From: Streptomyces cellostaticus
GTDB taxonomy: Bacteria > Actinomycetota > Actinomycetes > Streptomycetales > Streptomycetaceae
NCBI RefSeq assembly: GCF_001513965.1
Contig: NZ_KQ948016.1
Coordinates: 324,952 to 388,951 of the forward strand
DNA: 64,000 nt
Direction: 5' to 3'
The position numbers and the translations under genes are program-made. This document shows positions 47,951 to 57,517 of this stretch, piece after piece. The notes under the pieces were generated by a model. The model saw nothing but the letters and a program-made list of their open reading frames with translations, was not told where the DNA came from and searched no databases. The stretch's first letter is position 1. The number at the start of each line of letters is the position of its first letter.

Positions 47951-48586
47951 TCAGCCCTGCGGATACGGCAGCTCGGGATCCCGGGGCCCGAACAGCGCCG
48001 TGAGCCCGAGGTGCACCAGCAGCGCCCCGAGCGGCCAGGCCAGCAGCGCCCCCTTCGCCCCCAGCTTCAACGGCGCCGAGAAGGTGACCCCCTTGCCCAC
48101 GGCCTTGGCGTGAGCGATGACATCCGACTCCGGGCCCAGCCATATACCGAGCCGCCACGCCAGCAACGACCCCAGCAGCCCGCCGAGGCCGAGTGCCACC
48201 ACGAGAGGCACGCCCCCACGCCGCCGCAGCAGGAACACCGCAACCGCACTGACCAGCCCGAAGCCCAGCCCCAGCAGCGCGAACGTCCCGTCCGCCCCGA
48301 CCGCCTGCTCCCCCTCGGTGTCCTTGAGGTAGACGACCCAGCTGCGGTCGGCCTCGTCCCCCACGAGCGGCACATGCGGCGCCAGCCACGACCACAGCAG
48401 CCCGAGCAGCACACCGCCCAGCGCCACGGCCACCGTGATCACGGCGGCTTCCCGCACTTCGGTCTTCATCCCAGGGCCGTCCTGTTCGTACGGACCCGCC
48501 ACCGGCCCCCCGGCGGGCGGAGCCTGCCAGACCTGGTGCGGGGAGTCGTCGTGGGGCGGCGGAGGCGGAGTCAGCGGTGCGGTCAC
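47951..48586 (-). CDS. Membrane protein of unknown function
   Basis: A 211-residue protein. A proline-rich cytoplasmic start (APLTPPPPPHDDSPHQVW) precedes four helices (AAVITVAVALGGVLLGLLWSW, LLGLGFGLVSAVAVFLL, LVVALGLGGLLGSLLAW, GALLAWPLGALLVHLGLTALF). A loop between helices 1 and 2 holds VGDEADRSWVVYLKDTEGEQ. The GTG at 48586 is the best start. It follows an ABC exporter pair on the same strand by 34 bases and may be part of that unit; no family was recognised. Confidence 0.72.
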   Translation of the reverse strand: MTAPLTPPPPPHDDSPHQVWQAPPAGGPVAGPYEQDGPGMKTEVREAAVITVAVALGGVLLGLLWSWLAPHVPLVGDEADRSWVVYLKDTEGEQAVGADGTFALLGLGFGLVSAVAVFLLRRRGGVPLVVALGLGGLLGSLLAWRLGIWLGPESDVIAHAKAVGKGVTFSAPLKLGAKGALLAWPLGALLVHLGLTALFGPRDPELPYPQG

Positions 48587-48620
48587 CCTGACATCGTGCC
48601 AGGTCGCGCTGTGCGCCGCG

Positions 48621-49442
48621 TCACCGGACGGCCGCCCTGCGGTACGCCCAGGTCGCCACGGCCAGCGAGACGACTCCGACACCCGCGCACACCCCCAGGT
48701 CAGCGAGGACCACGGCCCAGTCGGGGTGTGCCCCGAAGGTCCGCGCGTATGCCTCCACGCCGTAGGTCGACGGCAGCAGATCCCGCGCCAGCCGCACGAT
48801 CTGCGGCATCCGGTCGGCCGGCAGCACGCCCAGCAGCAGCGCCGCGGACATGCCCAGCTGACCGAGCAGCGTGGCCAGTTCGGGCCGCGGCGCGAGCAGC
48901 CCGCAGGCGGCGCCCAGCCCGGACAGCGCGGCCCCGGCGAGCGGGATCACGGCCATCAGGATCCACAGGTTGGACAGCGGCAGTCCGAACAGCACGCACC
49001 CGAAGACGGCGGTCACCAAGGTCCCCGGCACGGTGAAGGAGGCGTACGCCCCCGCCGCACCCAGCACGACCGCCGCCGGCGGCACCGGCAGCGTGGCGTA
49101 GTGGTCGAGCCCGCCGCTGGCCCGCAGCTGCCCGAAGTACTGCGACAGCAGGTTCAGCGCGACATACGCGACGACCAGCACCGACGACCCGGCCACCACG
49201 GACTGGGCCTCACCGCCGCTGTCGACGACGCCCCGCATCATCACGGTGATGCCGACGGACTGGAAGGTCGCCACGAACAGCAGCGGGATCCGGGCCACCC
49301 GGGCCCGGGACAGCTGCGCCCGGTAGACGGCCGCCAACGACGGCCACAGCCGTGCTCGCGGCCCGAGTTCGGCCGCGCCCCGGGCCGCCTGTGGCATGGC
49401 CGGGGCATCGCCCGGCAGCACCTGAGCGGATACGACACTCAC
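48621..49442 (-). CDS. ABC-2 type transporter permease
   Basis: A 273-residue permease with six hydrophobic segments, for example IPLLFVATFQSVGITVMM, VAYVALNLLSQYFGQL, and LGVCAGVGVVSLAVATWAY at the end. The segment LRASGGLDHYATLPVPPAAV between helices is typical of ABC-2 exporters. GTG at 49442 is preceded by GAGGAGCAGG. It lies 76 bases downstream of its ATPase gene. The exported substrate is unknown. Confidence 0.87.
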   Translation of the reverse strand: MSVVSAQVLPGDAPAMPQAARGAAELGPRARLWPSLAAVYRAQLSRARVARIPLLFVATFQSVGITVMMRGVVDSGGEAQSVVAGSSVLVVAYVALNLLSQYFGQLRASGGLDHYATLPVPPAAVVLGAAGAYASFTVPGTLVTAVFGCVLFGLPLSNLWILMAVIPLAGAALSGLGAACGLLAPRPELATLLGQLGMSAALLLGVLPADRMPQIVRLARDLLPSTYGVEAYARTFGAHPDWAVVLADLGVCAGVGVVSLAVATWAYRRAAVR

Positions 49443-49518
49443 GACGACCTGCTCCTCTTCCCTACGGCAGCCGCGCCACCGTCCCACAGGGACCATACGG
49501 ATACGACCAGCCTCGCGC

Positions 49519-50532
49519 TCACACCTTCACCAGCCCCTGCCGCGCCGCGCCGCCCAGTGCCAGGTAGACGTCCTCCAGGCTGGGCGTGGCGAGGGTGAAG
49601 TCGTCCAGGGCGGCGAAGGCGGCCCCGCCGGTCACCGTGGCGACGGCGGCCCGGGCCTCCTCGGGGGCGAGCCGGAGCGTCCAGCGCCGGCCGGACTCCA
49701 CGGCCCGCTCGCGCAGCACGGCGACCTCGGGCACGTCCAGCGGCGCGCGTTCCCGCCACACCAGCTCGACCCGCACCTCGCCGGAGACCTGTTCCTTGAG
49801 CCCGGCCGGGGTGTCGCAGGCGATGACCCGGCCCTGGTCCAGGACGGCGACCCGGTCCAGGACGGTCTCGGCCTCGATGACGTTGTGGGTGACCAGCAGC
49901 ACGGTCGTACCGTGTTCGGCCCGCCGCCGGTCCACGGCCGCCCACACCGCGCGCCGGGCCACCGGGTCCATGCCGGTGGTCGGCTCGTCCAGCACGAGCA
50001 GCGGGCGCTCACCGACGAGGGCGGCGGCGAAGCAGGCGAGCCGCCGCTGGCCCCCGGACAGCTTCTTCAGTGCCCGACCGGCGATCGGCGTGAGCCCGAG
50101 TTCCTCGATCACGGCGTCCCGCTCGGCCCGCGCCCGGCGTACGTCGAGTCCGCGCAGCCGTCCGGTGGTCTCCGCGGCCAGGGAAACGGTCAGCTCGTCC
50201 AGCGCGGAGGACTCCTGGCCGAGATAGGCAAGGATGCGGGCGGCCCGCTCGGGGTGGCGCACGATGTCATGGCCGAGGATCTCGACGCTGCCGCCGTCCG
50301 GCCGCAGCAGTCCGGTGAGCTGCCGTACGAGGGTGGACTTGCCGGCGCCGTTCGGCCCGAGCAGCCCGAAGATCTCCCCGCGCCGCACGTCCAGTGTCAC
50401 GCCGTCGGTGGCCCGCACCTCCGGGGTGCCCGGCGTCCCGCGCCGTCCCTTGACGGGCGGGTAGGTCTTGCTGAGCCCGCGCACGCGTACGACCTCGTCA
50501 TGCCGAAGTGCCTGTCCCGCGCGCGTACTCAC
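49519..50532 (-). CDS. ABC transporter ATP-binding protein (DrrA-like)
   Basis: A 337-residue ATPase of the drug-exporter type. Walker A is LLGPNGAGKST, the signature is KKLSGGQRRLA, Walker B LLVLDEPTTGMD, and the switch histidine lies in LLVTHNV. A C-terminal extension of about 90 residues (VSGEVRVELVWRERAPLDVP onward) is usual in DrrA-like subunits. The GTG start at 50532 lacks a clear ribosome site. It pairs with the permease downstream. Confidence 0.92.
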   Translation of the reverse strand: MSTRAGQALRHDEVVRVRGLSKTYPPVKGRRGTPGTPEVRATDGVTLDVRRGEIFGLLGPNGAGKSTLVRQLTGLLRPDGGSVEILGHDIVRHPERAARILAYLGQESSALDELTVSLAAETTGRLRGLDVRRARAERDAVIEELGLTPIAGRALKKLSGGQRRLACFAAALVGERPLLVLDEPTTGMDPVARRAVWAAVDRRRAEHGTTVLLVTHNVIEAETVLDRVAVLDQGRVIACDTPAGLKEQVSGEVRVELVWRERAPLDVPEVAVLRERAVESGRRWTLRLAPEEARAAVATVTGGAAFAALDDFTLATPSLEDVYLALGGAARQGLVKV

Positions 50533-50654
50533 AAGGGACGAGACTACGGGGTCCGAACCCTTTACTCGCCTTTGGGGCCTCTGGAAGACCAGCCGCGACG
50601 GCGATCAGCCACGACGGCGGAGACCGGCGCTGCCGAGCTCACCACAGCACCGGC

Positions 50655-51884
50655 TCAATCCCCGGCCGGGGCGTGCTCAGCCGCCGCGGGCACATCGAAT
50701 TCCCGCCAGAACCCCGCCCGGATGGCGTAACGATCGTGATCGTCGATCTGGTCGTCCTTGTGCGCGAGCAGGCCGAAGCGGGCGGCGTACCGCAGCAGCT
50801 CGCCGTCGATGCGGTGCGGGATGCGCGGATACATCGAGGACAGCCGCTGCAGATGGCTCTGGTCGCCGAGCCGGGACATCCACCGGCGGGCGAAGACCTG
50901 CCCCACCTCGTACGGATCGCCGCCGACGGTGGTGATGTCCTCCTCCCGGTCGGCCCACCGCTGCTCGGCGGTGGTCAGCTGGGCCAGCGTCGGCATGGAG
51001 GCGACCTCGGGCGGCTCGGAGACCCCTCCCGGACGGTCCACCCAGCCCTTGTCGGACGACCACCTCAGCGTCGCGGTCGTCGGGTGCTGCACGCCCTGCG
51101 CCCCGGGTGCGCGCAGGGCGGCGAGGTCCTTGGGGGTGGGTACGCCCTTGGGGGCGGGCACCCGCTCCTGGCTGCCGTTCTCCGACGCGGCGGCGGCCGG
51201 CGCGTGGGCGCCCTGCTCGGCGGGCCGCTCGGCGGCCGCGGCGAGCGCGGACTCGGGCAGCGGCGCGGAGAGGATCGCCGCGATCTCGGGGCGGGGCGCG
51301 GGCGGCGGCGCGCAGACGCCGGTCAGCTCCTTGGCGCGGACCGCCTGGGTGATCCAGGCCCGGTCCAGCACGCGCCGCTCGTCGGCCTCGGCGACCAGGT
51401 CCTCCGACTGGTTGTAGTCCCCGTCGGCGGCCTGCACGGCCCACAGGTGGACGGCGACGCCGTGCTCCTTGGCGGCCATCATGCCGGGCAGCAGATCGCC
51501 GTCGCCGGTGACCAGGACGACGTCGGAGCAGGCGCGGTTGCGGGCCAGCTCGGTCAGCTCGGCGTGCATGGCGGCGTCGACGCCCTTCTGCGCCCAGCGT
51601 CCGTCACTGCGGGTGAGGGCGCCGAGCCGGACGGTGACCCGGGGCATCACGCGCAGCCTGCGGTGCTCCGGCTGGGGAACGCGGTCGGGGGCGCCGTCGA
51701 ACCAGTAGATGCGCAGCAGCGGGCGCTCTGTCTCCGACTCGGCGCGATCGCGCAGGGCCTGGATCAGTGCGGCGTGGTCGACGGTGATCCGGGACCGCGA
51801 GGGCTCACCGGCGAGGAGGCTGGCGGCGGCTCCCAGCAGATACCCGGCGTCCACCAGGACGATGCAACGGTCCACGCGACTCAC
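50655..51884 (-). CDS. NYN-domain (PIN-like) putative RNase
   Basis: A 409-residue protein. Residues 1-180 form a NYN domain with the acidic metal site: Asp12 in CIVLVDAGYLL, Asp in KGVDAAMHAEL and VVLVTGDGDLLPGM. An Ala/Pro-rich linker follows, then a C-terminal winged-helix-like region (QLTTAEQRWADREEDITTVGG and GELLRYAARFGLLAHKDD). NYN domains cut RNA. GTG at 51875 is an alternative start better spaced from GGGAAGAGG. The divergent neighbour is a small hydrophilic protein gene. Confidence 0.87.
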   Translation of the reverse strand: MSRVDRCIVLVDAGYLLGAAASLLAGEPSRSRITVDHAALIQALRDRAESETERPLLRIYWFDGAPDRVPQPEHRRLRVMPRVTVRLGALTRSDGRWAQKGVDAAMHAELTELARNRACSDVVLVTGDGDLLPGMMAAKEHGVAVHLWAVQAADGDYNQSEDLVAEADERRVLDRAWITQAVRAKELTGVCAPPPAPRPEIAAILSAPLPESALAAAAERPAEQGAHAPAAAASENGSQERVPAPKGVPTPKDLAALRAPGAQGVQHPTTATLRWSSDKGWVDRPGGVSEPPEVASMPTLAQLTTAEQRWADREEDITTVGGDPYEVGQVFARRWMSRLGDQSHLQRLSSMYPRIPHRIDGELLRYAARFGLLAHKDDQIDDHDRYAIRAGFWREFDVPAAAEHAPAGD

Positions 51885-52100
51885 CCTCTTCCCGGGAGGC
51901 TTTGCTTCGGACTTCCTTCGAGTCTGCCCGACCGCGCGGGGCTTAACGGCCCGAACTCGATCTTCGGCGTGGCGTTTGCGCTTTTGTCTCGCCCACCCAC
52001 CCTGTCACACACGGTAATTATCCGACATGCGCCTGATGTCAGCCTATGTGAATCTGGTCCCGGCCCTGGCCCCTAGATCCCCCACAGGAGGCAGATCACC

Positions 52101-52277
52101 ATGGCCAAGAACAAGAACCGCAAGCAGGGCGGCTCGCAGAACCGTGCTTCGCAGGCCGAGCAGGCTCAGGAGCACGCGCAGCGGTCGTCCACCGAGGCGC
52201 ACGAGTCTCCGATGCACATCCCGGGCAGCCCCTCGGATGTTGCTCGTAAGCAGCAGAAGCGCTTCGGCCACAACTAA
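52101..52277 (+). CDS. 58-residue hydrophilic protein
   Basis: A short gene with a strong ribosome site (CAGGAGG, nine bases before ATG). The product starts MAKNKNRKQGGSQNRASQ and ends DVARKQQKRFGHN; it is rich in Gln, Lys, Ser and His, has no hydrophobic core, and is probably disordered. A perfect 15-bp terminator follows. Streptomycetes commonly keep such proteins, but the family has no known function. The 216-base region upstream is a divergent promoter region shared with the NYN gene. Confidence 0.78.
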   Translation: MAKNKNRKQGGSQNRASQAEQAQEHAQRSSTEAHESPMHIPGSPSDVARKQQKRFGHN

Positions 52278-52301
52278 AGGGCACTTGAAGCCCAGGCACA
52301 C

Positions 52302-52336
52302 GGAAGGGGCGCACCCGCCGAGGGTGCGCCCCTTCC
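52302..52336. terminator. Bidirectional terminator (15-bp stem)
   Basis: GGAAGGGGCGCACCC-GCCGA-GGGTGCGCCCCTTCC is a perfect 15-bp inverted repeat between the small hydrophilic protein gene and the end of dnaE. Confidence 0.88.
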
Positions 52337-52348
52337 CGCTTCAACGGC

Positions 52349-55300
52349 TCAGCCCGCCAGGCAGGACGGGCCGAGCAGCACCTTCAGGTCGCCGAAGAGG
52401 GCCGGGTCAGGCTTGACCCGGTGCCGGTCCAGGCGCAGCACGGTGGTCTTGCGCGGGCCCTGGAGCTTGATGCGGACCTCGCTGTCGCCCTTGTGGTGAC
52501 TGAGGATCTCGCCGAGGCGGCTGACCATGGGCGGGGTGACCCTGGTGGCGGGGATGGTGAGGATCACCGGCGCGTTGGTGCCCGCGTTGGACAGGTCCGG
52601 GACCATCAGCTCCATCGCCACGAGCCGCGGCACGTCCTCGCGCTTGTCGAGGCGGCCCTTGACGAACACGACCGCGTCCTCGACCAGTTGGGTCGACACC
52701 AGCTGGTAGGTGGCCGGGAAGAACATGCACTCGATGGAGCCGGCGAGGTCCTCGACCGTGGCGATGGCCCAGGCGTTGCCCTGCTTGGTCATCTTGCGCT
52801 GCAGGCCCGAGATGATGCCGCCGATGGTGACGACCGCGCCGTCCGCGTGCTCACCTCCGGTGAGCTGGGAGATGCCCGCGTCGGCCTTGTCCGACAGGAC
52901 GTGCTCCAGGCCGAAGAGCGGGTGGTCGGAGACGTAGAGACCGAGCATCTCCCGCTCCTGGGCGAGCAGGTAGGTCTTGTCCCACTCCTCGGTGGTGAAC
53001 TCCACGTCGAGTCCGAAACCGGGCTCGCTGCTCTCCTCCTCGCCCATGCCGCCGAAGAGGTCGAACTGGCCCTCGGCCTCCTTGCGCTTGACCGCGACCA
53101 CGTTGTCGATCATCGGCTCGTACTGGGCCGTCAGCCCCTTGCGGGTGTGCCCCAGGGTGTCGAAGGCTCCCGCCTTGATCAGCGACTCCGTGGTGCGCTT
53201 GTTGCACGCGACCGCCTCGACCTTGTCGAGGTAGTCGGGGAAGGAGGCGTACTTGCCCTTCGCCTTGCGGCTCTTGATGATCGACTCGACCACGTTGGTG
53301 CCGACGTTGCGCACGGCTTCGAGGCCGAAGAGGATCACGTCGTCGCCCTGGGCGGCGAAGTTGTGCACCGACTCGTTGACGTTCGGCGGGAGCACCTTGA
53401 TGCCCATGCGGCGGCACTCGTTGAGGTAGATCGCCGACTTGTCCTTGTCGTCCTTGACGGAGGTCAGGAGCGCGGCCATGTACTCGGCGGGGTAGTTCGC
53501 CTTCAGATAGGCGGTCCAGTACGACACCAGGCCGTACGCGGCCGAGTGGGCCTTGTTGAAGGCGTAGCCGGCGAACGGGACCAGCACGTCCCACAGGGCC
53601 TGGATGGCTTCGTCGCTGTAGTCGTTCTTGCGGGCGCCGGCCTGGAAGATGGTGAAGTTCTTCGCCAGCTCCTCGGGCTTCTTCTTGCCCATCACGCGGC
53701 GCAGGATGTCGGCCTCGCCGAGTGAGTAGCCCGCGATGATCTGGGCGGCCTTCTGCACCTGCTCCTGGTAGACGATCAGGCCGTAGGTGACCGCCAGGAC
53801 CTCTTCGAGGGGCTTCTCCAGCTCCTTGTGGATCGGGGTGATCTCCTGGAGCTTGTTCTTGCGCAGCGCGTAGTTGGTGTGCGAGTCCATGCCCATGGGG
53901 CCCGGGCGGTACAGCGCCGACACGGCGGAGATGTCTTCGAAGTTGTCGGGCTTCATCAGGCGCAGCAGCGAGCGCATGGGGCCGCCGTCGAACTGGAAGA
54001 CGCCGAGGGTGTCGCCGCGCTGGAGCAGTTCGAAGGTCGTCGGATCGTCGAGCGGGAGGCTCAGCAGATCGATGTCGACGTCCTTGTTGGACTTCACCAT
54101 CTTGACGGCGTCGTCCATGATCGTCAGGTTGCGCAGGCCGAGGAAGTCCATCTTCAGCAGGCCGAGCGACTCACAGCTCGGGTAGTCCCACTGCGTGATG
54201 GTCACGCCGTCGGTGTGCCGCACCCACACCGGGACGTGCTCGGTGATGGTCTCGCTGGACATGATCACGCCGGCCGCGTGCACGCCCATCTGCCGGACCA
54301 GGCCCTCGACGCCCTTGGCGGTGTCGATGACCTTCTTCACGTCCGGCTCGTTCTCGTACATCCCGCGGATCTCGCCCGCCTCGCTGTAGCGCGGGTGCGA
54401 GGGGTCGGTGATGCCGTTCAGGTCGATGCCCTTGCCGAGGACGTCGGCGGGCATCGCCTTGGTGAGCCGGTCGCCCATGGCGTACGGGTAGCCCAGCACG
54501 CGCGCGGAGTCCTTGATCGCGTTCTTGGCCTTGATCTTGCCGTACGTGCCGATCATGGCGACCTTGTCGGCGCCGTACTTCTCCGTCACGTACCTGATGA
54601 CCTCGACGCGCCGACGCTCGTCGAAGTCGATGTCGACGTCGGGCATGGAGACACGCTCGGGGTTGAGGAAGCGCTCGAAGATCAGGCCGTGCGGGATCGG
54701 GTCGAGGTCGGTGATGCCCATGGCGTAGGCGACGATCGAGCCGGCCGCGGAGCCTCGGCCGGGGCCGACCGCGATGCCGTTGTTCTTGGCCCACATGATG
54801 AAGTCGGCGACCACGAGGAAGTAGCCCGGGAACCCCATCTGGATGATGACGTCCATCTCGTACTCGGCCTGCTTCTGGCGGTCCTCGGGGATGCCGCCGG
54901 GGAAGCGGCGCTCCATGCCGCGGCGCACCTCCTCCTTGAACCAGGTGACCTCGGTGTAGCCGTCGGGGATGTCGAACTTCGGCATGAGGTTCTTCGCCTC
55001 GAACATGCCCGTGGTGTCCACCATCTCGGCGACGAGGAGCGTGTTGGCGCAGCCCTCCTGCCAGGCGTCCGAGGAGTCGATGGCGTACATCTCGTCCGTG
55101 GACTTCAGGTAGTAGCCGGTGCCGTCGAACTTGAAGCGGTCCGGGTCGGAGAGGTTCTTGCCGGTCTGGATGCACAGCAGCGCGTCGTGGGCGCCGGCCT
55201 CGTGGGCGTAGGTGTAGTGCGAGTCGTTGGTGACCAGCGGCGGGATGCCGAGCTTCCTGCCGATCTCCAGCAGGCCGTCACGGACCCGGCGCTCGATGTC

Positions 55301-55888
55301 GATGCCGTGGTCCATCAGCTCCAGGAAGTACTTGTCCTTGCCGAAGATGTCCTGGTACTCGGCGGCCGCCTTGAGGGCCTCGTCGAAGTGGCCGAGGCGC
55401 AGCCGGGTCTGCACCTCGCCGGAGGGGCAGCCGGTGGAGGCGACGATGCCCTCGGACCACTGGGCGATGGTCTCCTTGTCCATCCGGGGCCACTTCTGCA
55501 GCCAGCCCTCGGCGTACGCGTCCGAAGAGAGGCGGAAGAGGTTGTGCAGGCCGGTCCGGTTCACGGCCCACATCGTCTTGTGGGTGTAACCACCGGAACC
55601 GGAGATGTCGTCCCGCTTCTGGTGCGGCTGGCCCCAGAGGATCTTGCGCTTGTTGCGCCGGGATTCGGGGGCGACATATGCCTCGATCCCGATGATCGGG
55701 GTGATTCCGGCCTTCTGCGCGGAGTGGAAGAAGTCGTACGCCCCGTGGAGGTTGCCGTGGTCGGACATGGCGATGTGCGTCATGCCCATCTCGTTGCAGG
55801 CGTTGAACATGTCCTTGAGCCGCGCAGCACCGTCCAGCAGCGAGTACTGGGTGTGGACGTGCAGGTGCGTGAAGGGCGGCTTTGACAC
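52349..55888 (-). CDS. dnaE: DNA polymerase III alpha subunit
   Basis: The 1179-residue replicative polymerase. The PHP domain starts THLHVHTQYSLLDG; the catalytic aspartates lie in MPDVDIDFDERRR near residue 405 and in the palm. The fingers contain SAAYGLVSYWTAYLKANYP, followed by the helix-hairpin-helix and the OB domain (VVTIGGIISGLQRKMTKQG). The GTG at 55888 follows TCGGAGGCCG. Its length and order match DnaE1 of actinobacteria, the essential copy. It is monocistronic. Confidence 0.97.
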   Translation of the reverse strand: MSKPPFTHLHVHTQYSLLDGAARLKDMFNACNEMGMTHIAMSDHGNLHGAYDFFHSAQKAGITPIIGIEAYVAPESRRNKRKILWGQPHQKRDDISGSGGYTHKTMWAVNRTGLHNLFRLSSDAYAEGWLQKWPRMDKETIAQWSEGIVASTGCPSGEVQTRLRLGHFDEALKAAAEYQDIFGKDKYFLELMDHGIDIERRVRDGLLEIGRKLGIPPLVTNDSHYTYAHEAGAHDALLCIQTGKNLSDPDRFKFDGTGYYLKSTDEMYAIDSSDAWQEGCANTLLVAEMVDTTGMFEAKNLMPKFDIPDGYTEVTWFKEEVRRGMERRFPGGIPEDRQKQAEYEMDVIIQMGFPGYFLVVADFIMWAKNNGIAVGPGRGSAAGSIVAYAMGITDLDPIPHGLIFERFLNPERVSMPDVDIDFDERRRVEVIRYVTEKYGADKVAMIGTYGKIKAKNAIKDSARVLGYPYAMGDRLTKAMPADVLGKGIDLNGITDPSHPRYSEAGEIRGMYENEPDVKKVIDTAKGVEGLVRQMGVHAAGVIMSSETITEHVPVWVRHTDGVTITQWDYPSCESLGLLKMDFLGLRNLTIMDDAVKMVKSNKDVDIDLLSLPLDDPTTFELLQRGDTLGVFQFDGGPMRSLLRLMKPDNFEDISAVSALYRPGPMGMDSHTNYALRKNKLQEITPIHKELEKPLEEVLAVTYGLIVYQEQVQKAAQIIAGYSLGEADILRRVMGKKKPEELAKNFTIFQAGARKNDYSDEAIQALWDVLVPFAGYAFNKAHSAAYGLVSYWTAYLKANYPAEYMAALLTSVKDDKDKSAIYLNECRRMGIKVLPPNVNESVHNFAAQGDDVILFGLEAVRNVGTNVVESIIKSRKAKGKYASFPDYLDKVEAVACNKRTTESLIKAGAFDTLGHTRKGLTAQYEPMIDNVVAVKRKEAEGQFDLFGGMGEEESSEPGFGLDVEFTTEEWDKTYLLAQEREMLGLYVSDHPLFGLEHVLSDKADAGISQLTGGEHADGAVVTIGGIISGLQRKMTKQGNAWAIATVEDLAGSIECMFFPATYQLVSTQLVEDAVVFVKGRLDKREDVPRLVAMELMVPDLSNAGTNAPVILTIPATRVTPPMVSRLGEILSHHKGDSEVRIKLQGPRKTTVLRLDRHRVKPDPALFGDLKVLLGPSCLAG

Positions 55889-56123
55889 GGTTTCGGCCTC
55901 CGAGGGAAACAGGCGTCGACGATCTTCCGACCGGCTGCGGACAGTCTGGGGGACAGCGTCGAAGTCTATGCCCCGGCACTGACACAGGCGGCCGTTCGCC
56001 GCGTACCTTCATGCGGGAACCGGGCACTCCCGCGTGGCGTCGCCCGTTGGAGACGGCGGAAGCGCTGTCGCCCCTTCCCGCACGTTCATGCACCACCCGT
56101 CCTGTACCAGGAGGCACCCCGCG

Positions 56124-57449
56124 ATGTCGGTCCCCCAGCTCAACGACGAGCAGCGCGGCGAGGAGATCCTCGCCGTCTTCGACACCGCCTTCGGCCGGCT
56201 CCTGGCCGCCGACCCGGCCGCGTTCCGCGTGAAGTTCCGGAAGATGGCGGCCTCGGCGTTCGCGTTCTACCGGGGCACGGCGGCCCTCTTCTACCACGAC
56301 CTGGACGCAGAGAAGCGCGGCGGCCCGTACCTGGACGACCGCACCTCGCGCGTGTGGATCCACGGCGACCTGCACGCCGAGAACTTCGGCACCTACATGG
56401 ACTCCAACGGCCGCCTGGTCTTCAACGTCAACGACTTCGACGAGGCCTACGTCGGCCCGTTCACCTGGGACCTGAAGCGCTTCGCCGCCTCCGTCGCGCT
56501 CATCGGGTACGCCAAGGCGCTCGGTGACGAGCAGATCACCGAGCTGGTGACGATCTACGCGGCCGCCTACCGCGAGCGCATCCACGCCCTGGCCACGGGC
56601 GCCAAGAGCGACGAGGTGCCGCCGTTCACGCTGGACACCGCGCAGGGGCCGCTGCTGGACGCGCTGCGTGACGCCCGCTCGCTGACCCGTTTCGAGCTGC
56701 TGGACTCGATGACCGAGATCCGCGACTTCGAGCGCCGCTTCGCGCCGGGCGGCGGCTCCATCGAGCTGGACGCCGCCACCCGCTACAAGGTGCTGGCCGC
56801 CTTCGACGGCTACCTGGAGACGCTGCCGGACGCCTCCCTGGCCCGCCCGGACTCGTACCGGGTGAAGGACGTCGTGGGCCGGCGCGGCATCGGCATCGGC
56901 TCGGCGGGCCTGCCGTCGTACAACATCCTCCTGGAGGGCCACAGCGACGCCCTGGAGAACGACGTCGTGATCTACATCAAGCAGGCCCAGACCCCGGCCG
57001 TCTCCCGGCACATCACGGACCCGGCGATCGCGGAGTACTTCCAGCACGAGGGCCACCGCACGGTGATCTCCCAGCGCGCCCTCCAGGCGCACGCCGACCC
57101 GTGGCTGGGCTGGACCGAGCTGGACGGCGCGGGCCAGCTGGTCGCCGAGGTCTCGCCGTACGCGGTCGACCTGGACTGGGGCGACATCGACGACCCGGAG
57201 GAGATCGCGGCCGTCGTCGCCGACCTCGGCCGGGCCACGGCCACGATGCACTCGGCGGCGGACGACACCTCCGGCGAGTCCCTGGTGCCGTTCTCCACCG
57301 AGCGGGCCATCGACGCGGCGCTCGCGGCCGACGAGGAGGGCTTCGCGCCCCTGCTGGTGGACTTCGCGCACAGCTACGGCGCACGCGCGCGTGCCGACCA
57401 CCAGGTCTTCGTCGACCTGTTCCGCAACGGCCGGATTCCGGGGCTGTAA
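56124..57449 (+). CDS. DUF2252 protein, kinase-like fold
   Basis: A 441-residue member of the DUF2252 family. It has the pattern of aminoglycoside/choline-kinase-like folds: WIHGDLHAENFGTY (catalytic loop) and NVNDFDEAYVGPFTWDLKR (metal-binding DFD), plus FYRGTAALFYHD near the start. The ATG at 56124 has CCAGGAGG upstream. It may phosphorylate a small molecule, but no substrate is known for the family. It is divergent from dnaE with a 235-base gap in which no other feature is clear. Confidence 0.85.
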   Translation: MSVPQLNDEQRGEEILAVFDTAFGRLLAADPAAFRVKFRKMAASAFAFYRGTAALFYHDLDAEKRGGPYLDDRTSRVWIHGDLHAENFGTYMDSNGRLVFNVNDFDEAYVGPFTWDLKRFAASVALIGYAKALGDEQITELVTIYAAAYRERIHALATGAKSDEVPPFTLDTAQGPLLDALRDARSLTRFELLDSMTEIRDFERRFAPGGGSIELDAATRYKVLAAFDGYLETLPDASLARPDSYRVKDVVGRRGIGIGSAGLPSYNILLEGHSDALENDVVIYIKQAQTPAVSRHITDPAIAEYFQHEGHRTVISQRALQAHADPWLGWTELDGAGQLVAEVSPYAVDLDWGDIDDPEEIAAVVADLGRATATMHSAADDTSGESLVPFSTERAIDAALAADEEGFAPLLVDFAHSYGARARADHQVFVDLFRNGRIPGL

Positions 57450-57517
57450 CCTCCGCACACTCACAGGCACTCTTTAGGGGTCTCTTACGCGCGTACGTGA
57501 CAGACTCTCCTTTCGCT

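Noticed and set aside
53828..55885. 685-codon open frame opposite dnaE
   Set aside because: Same antisense effect; composition is repetitive (VDVDVGHGD type) and dnaE is fully conserved.
55889..56123. PHO-box-like repeat upstream of the DUF2252 gene
   Set aside because: GTTCGCC and CTTCATG occur but are 13 rather than 11 bases apart and match poorly.
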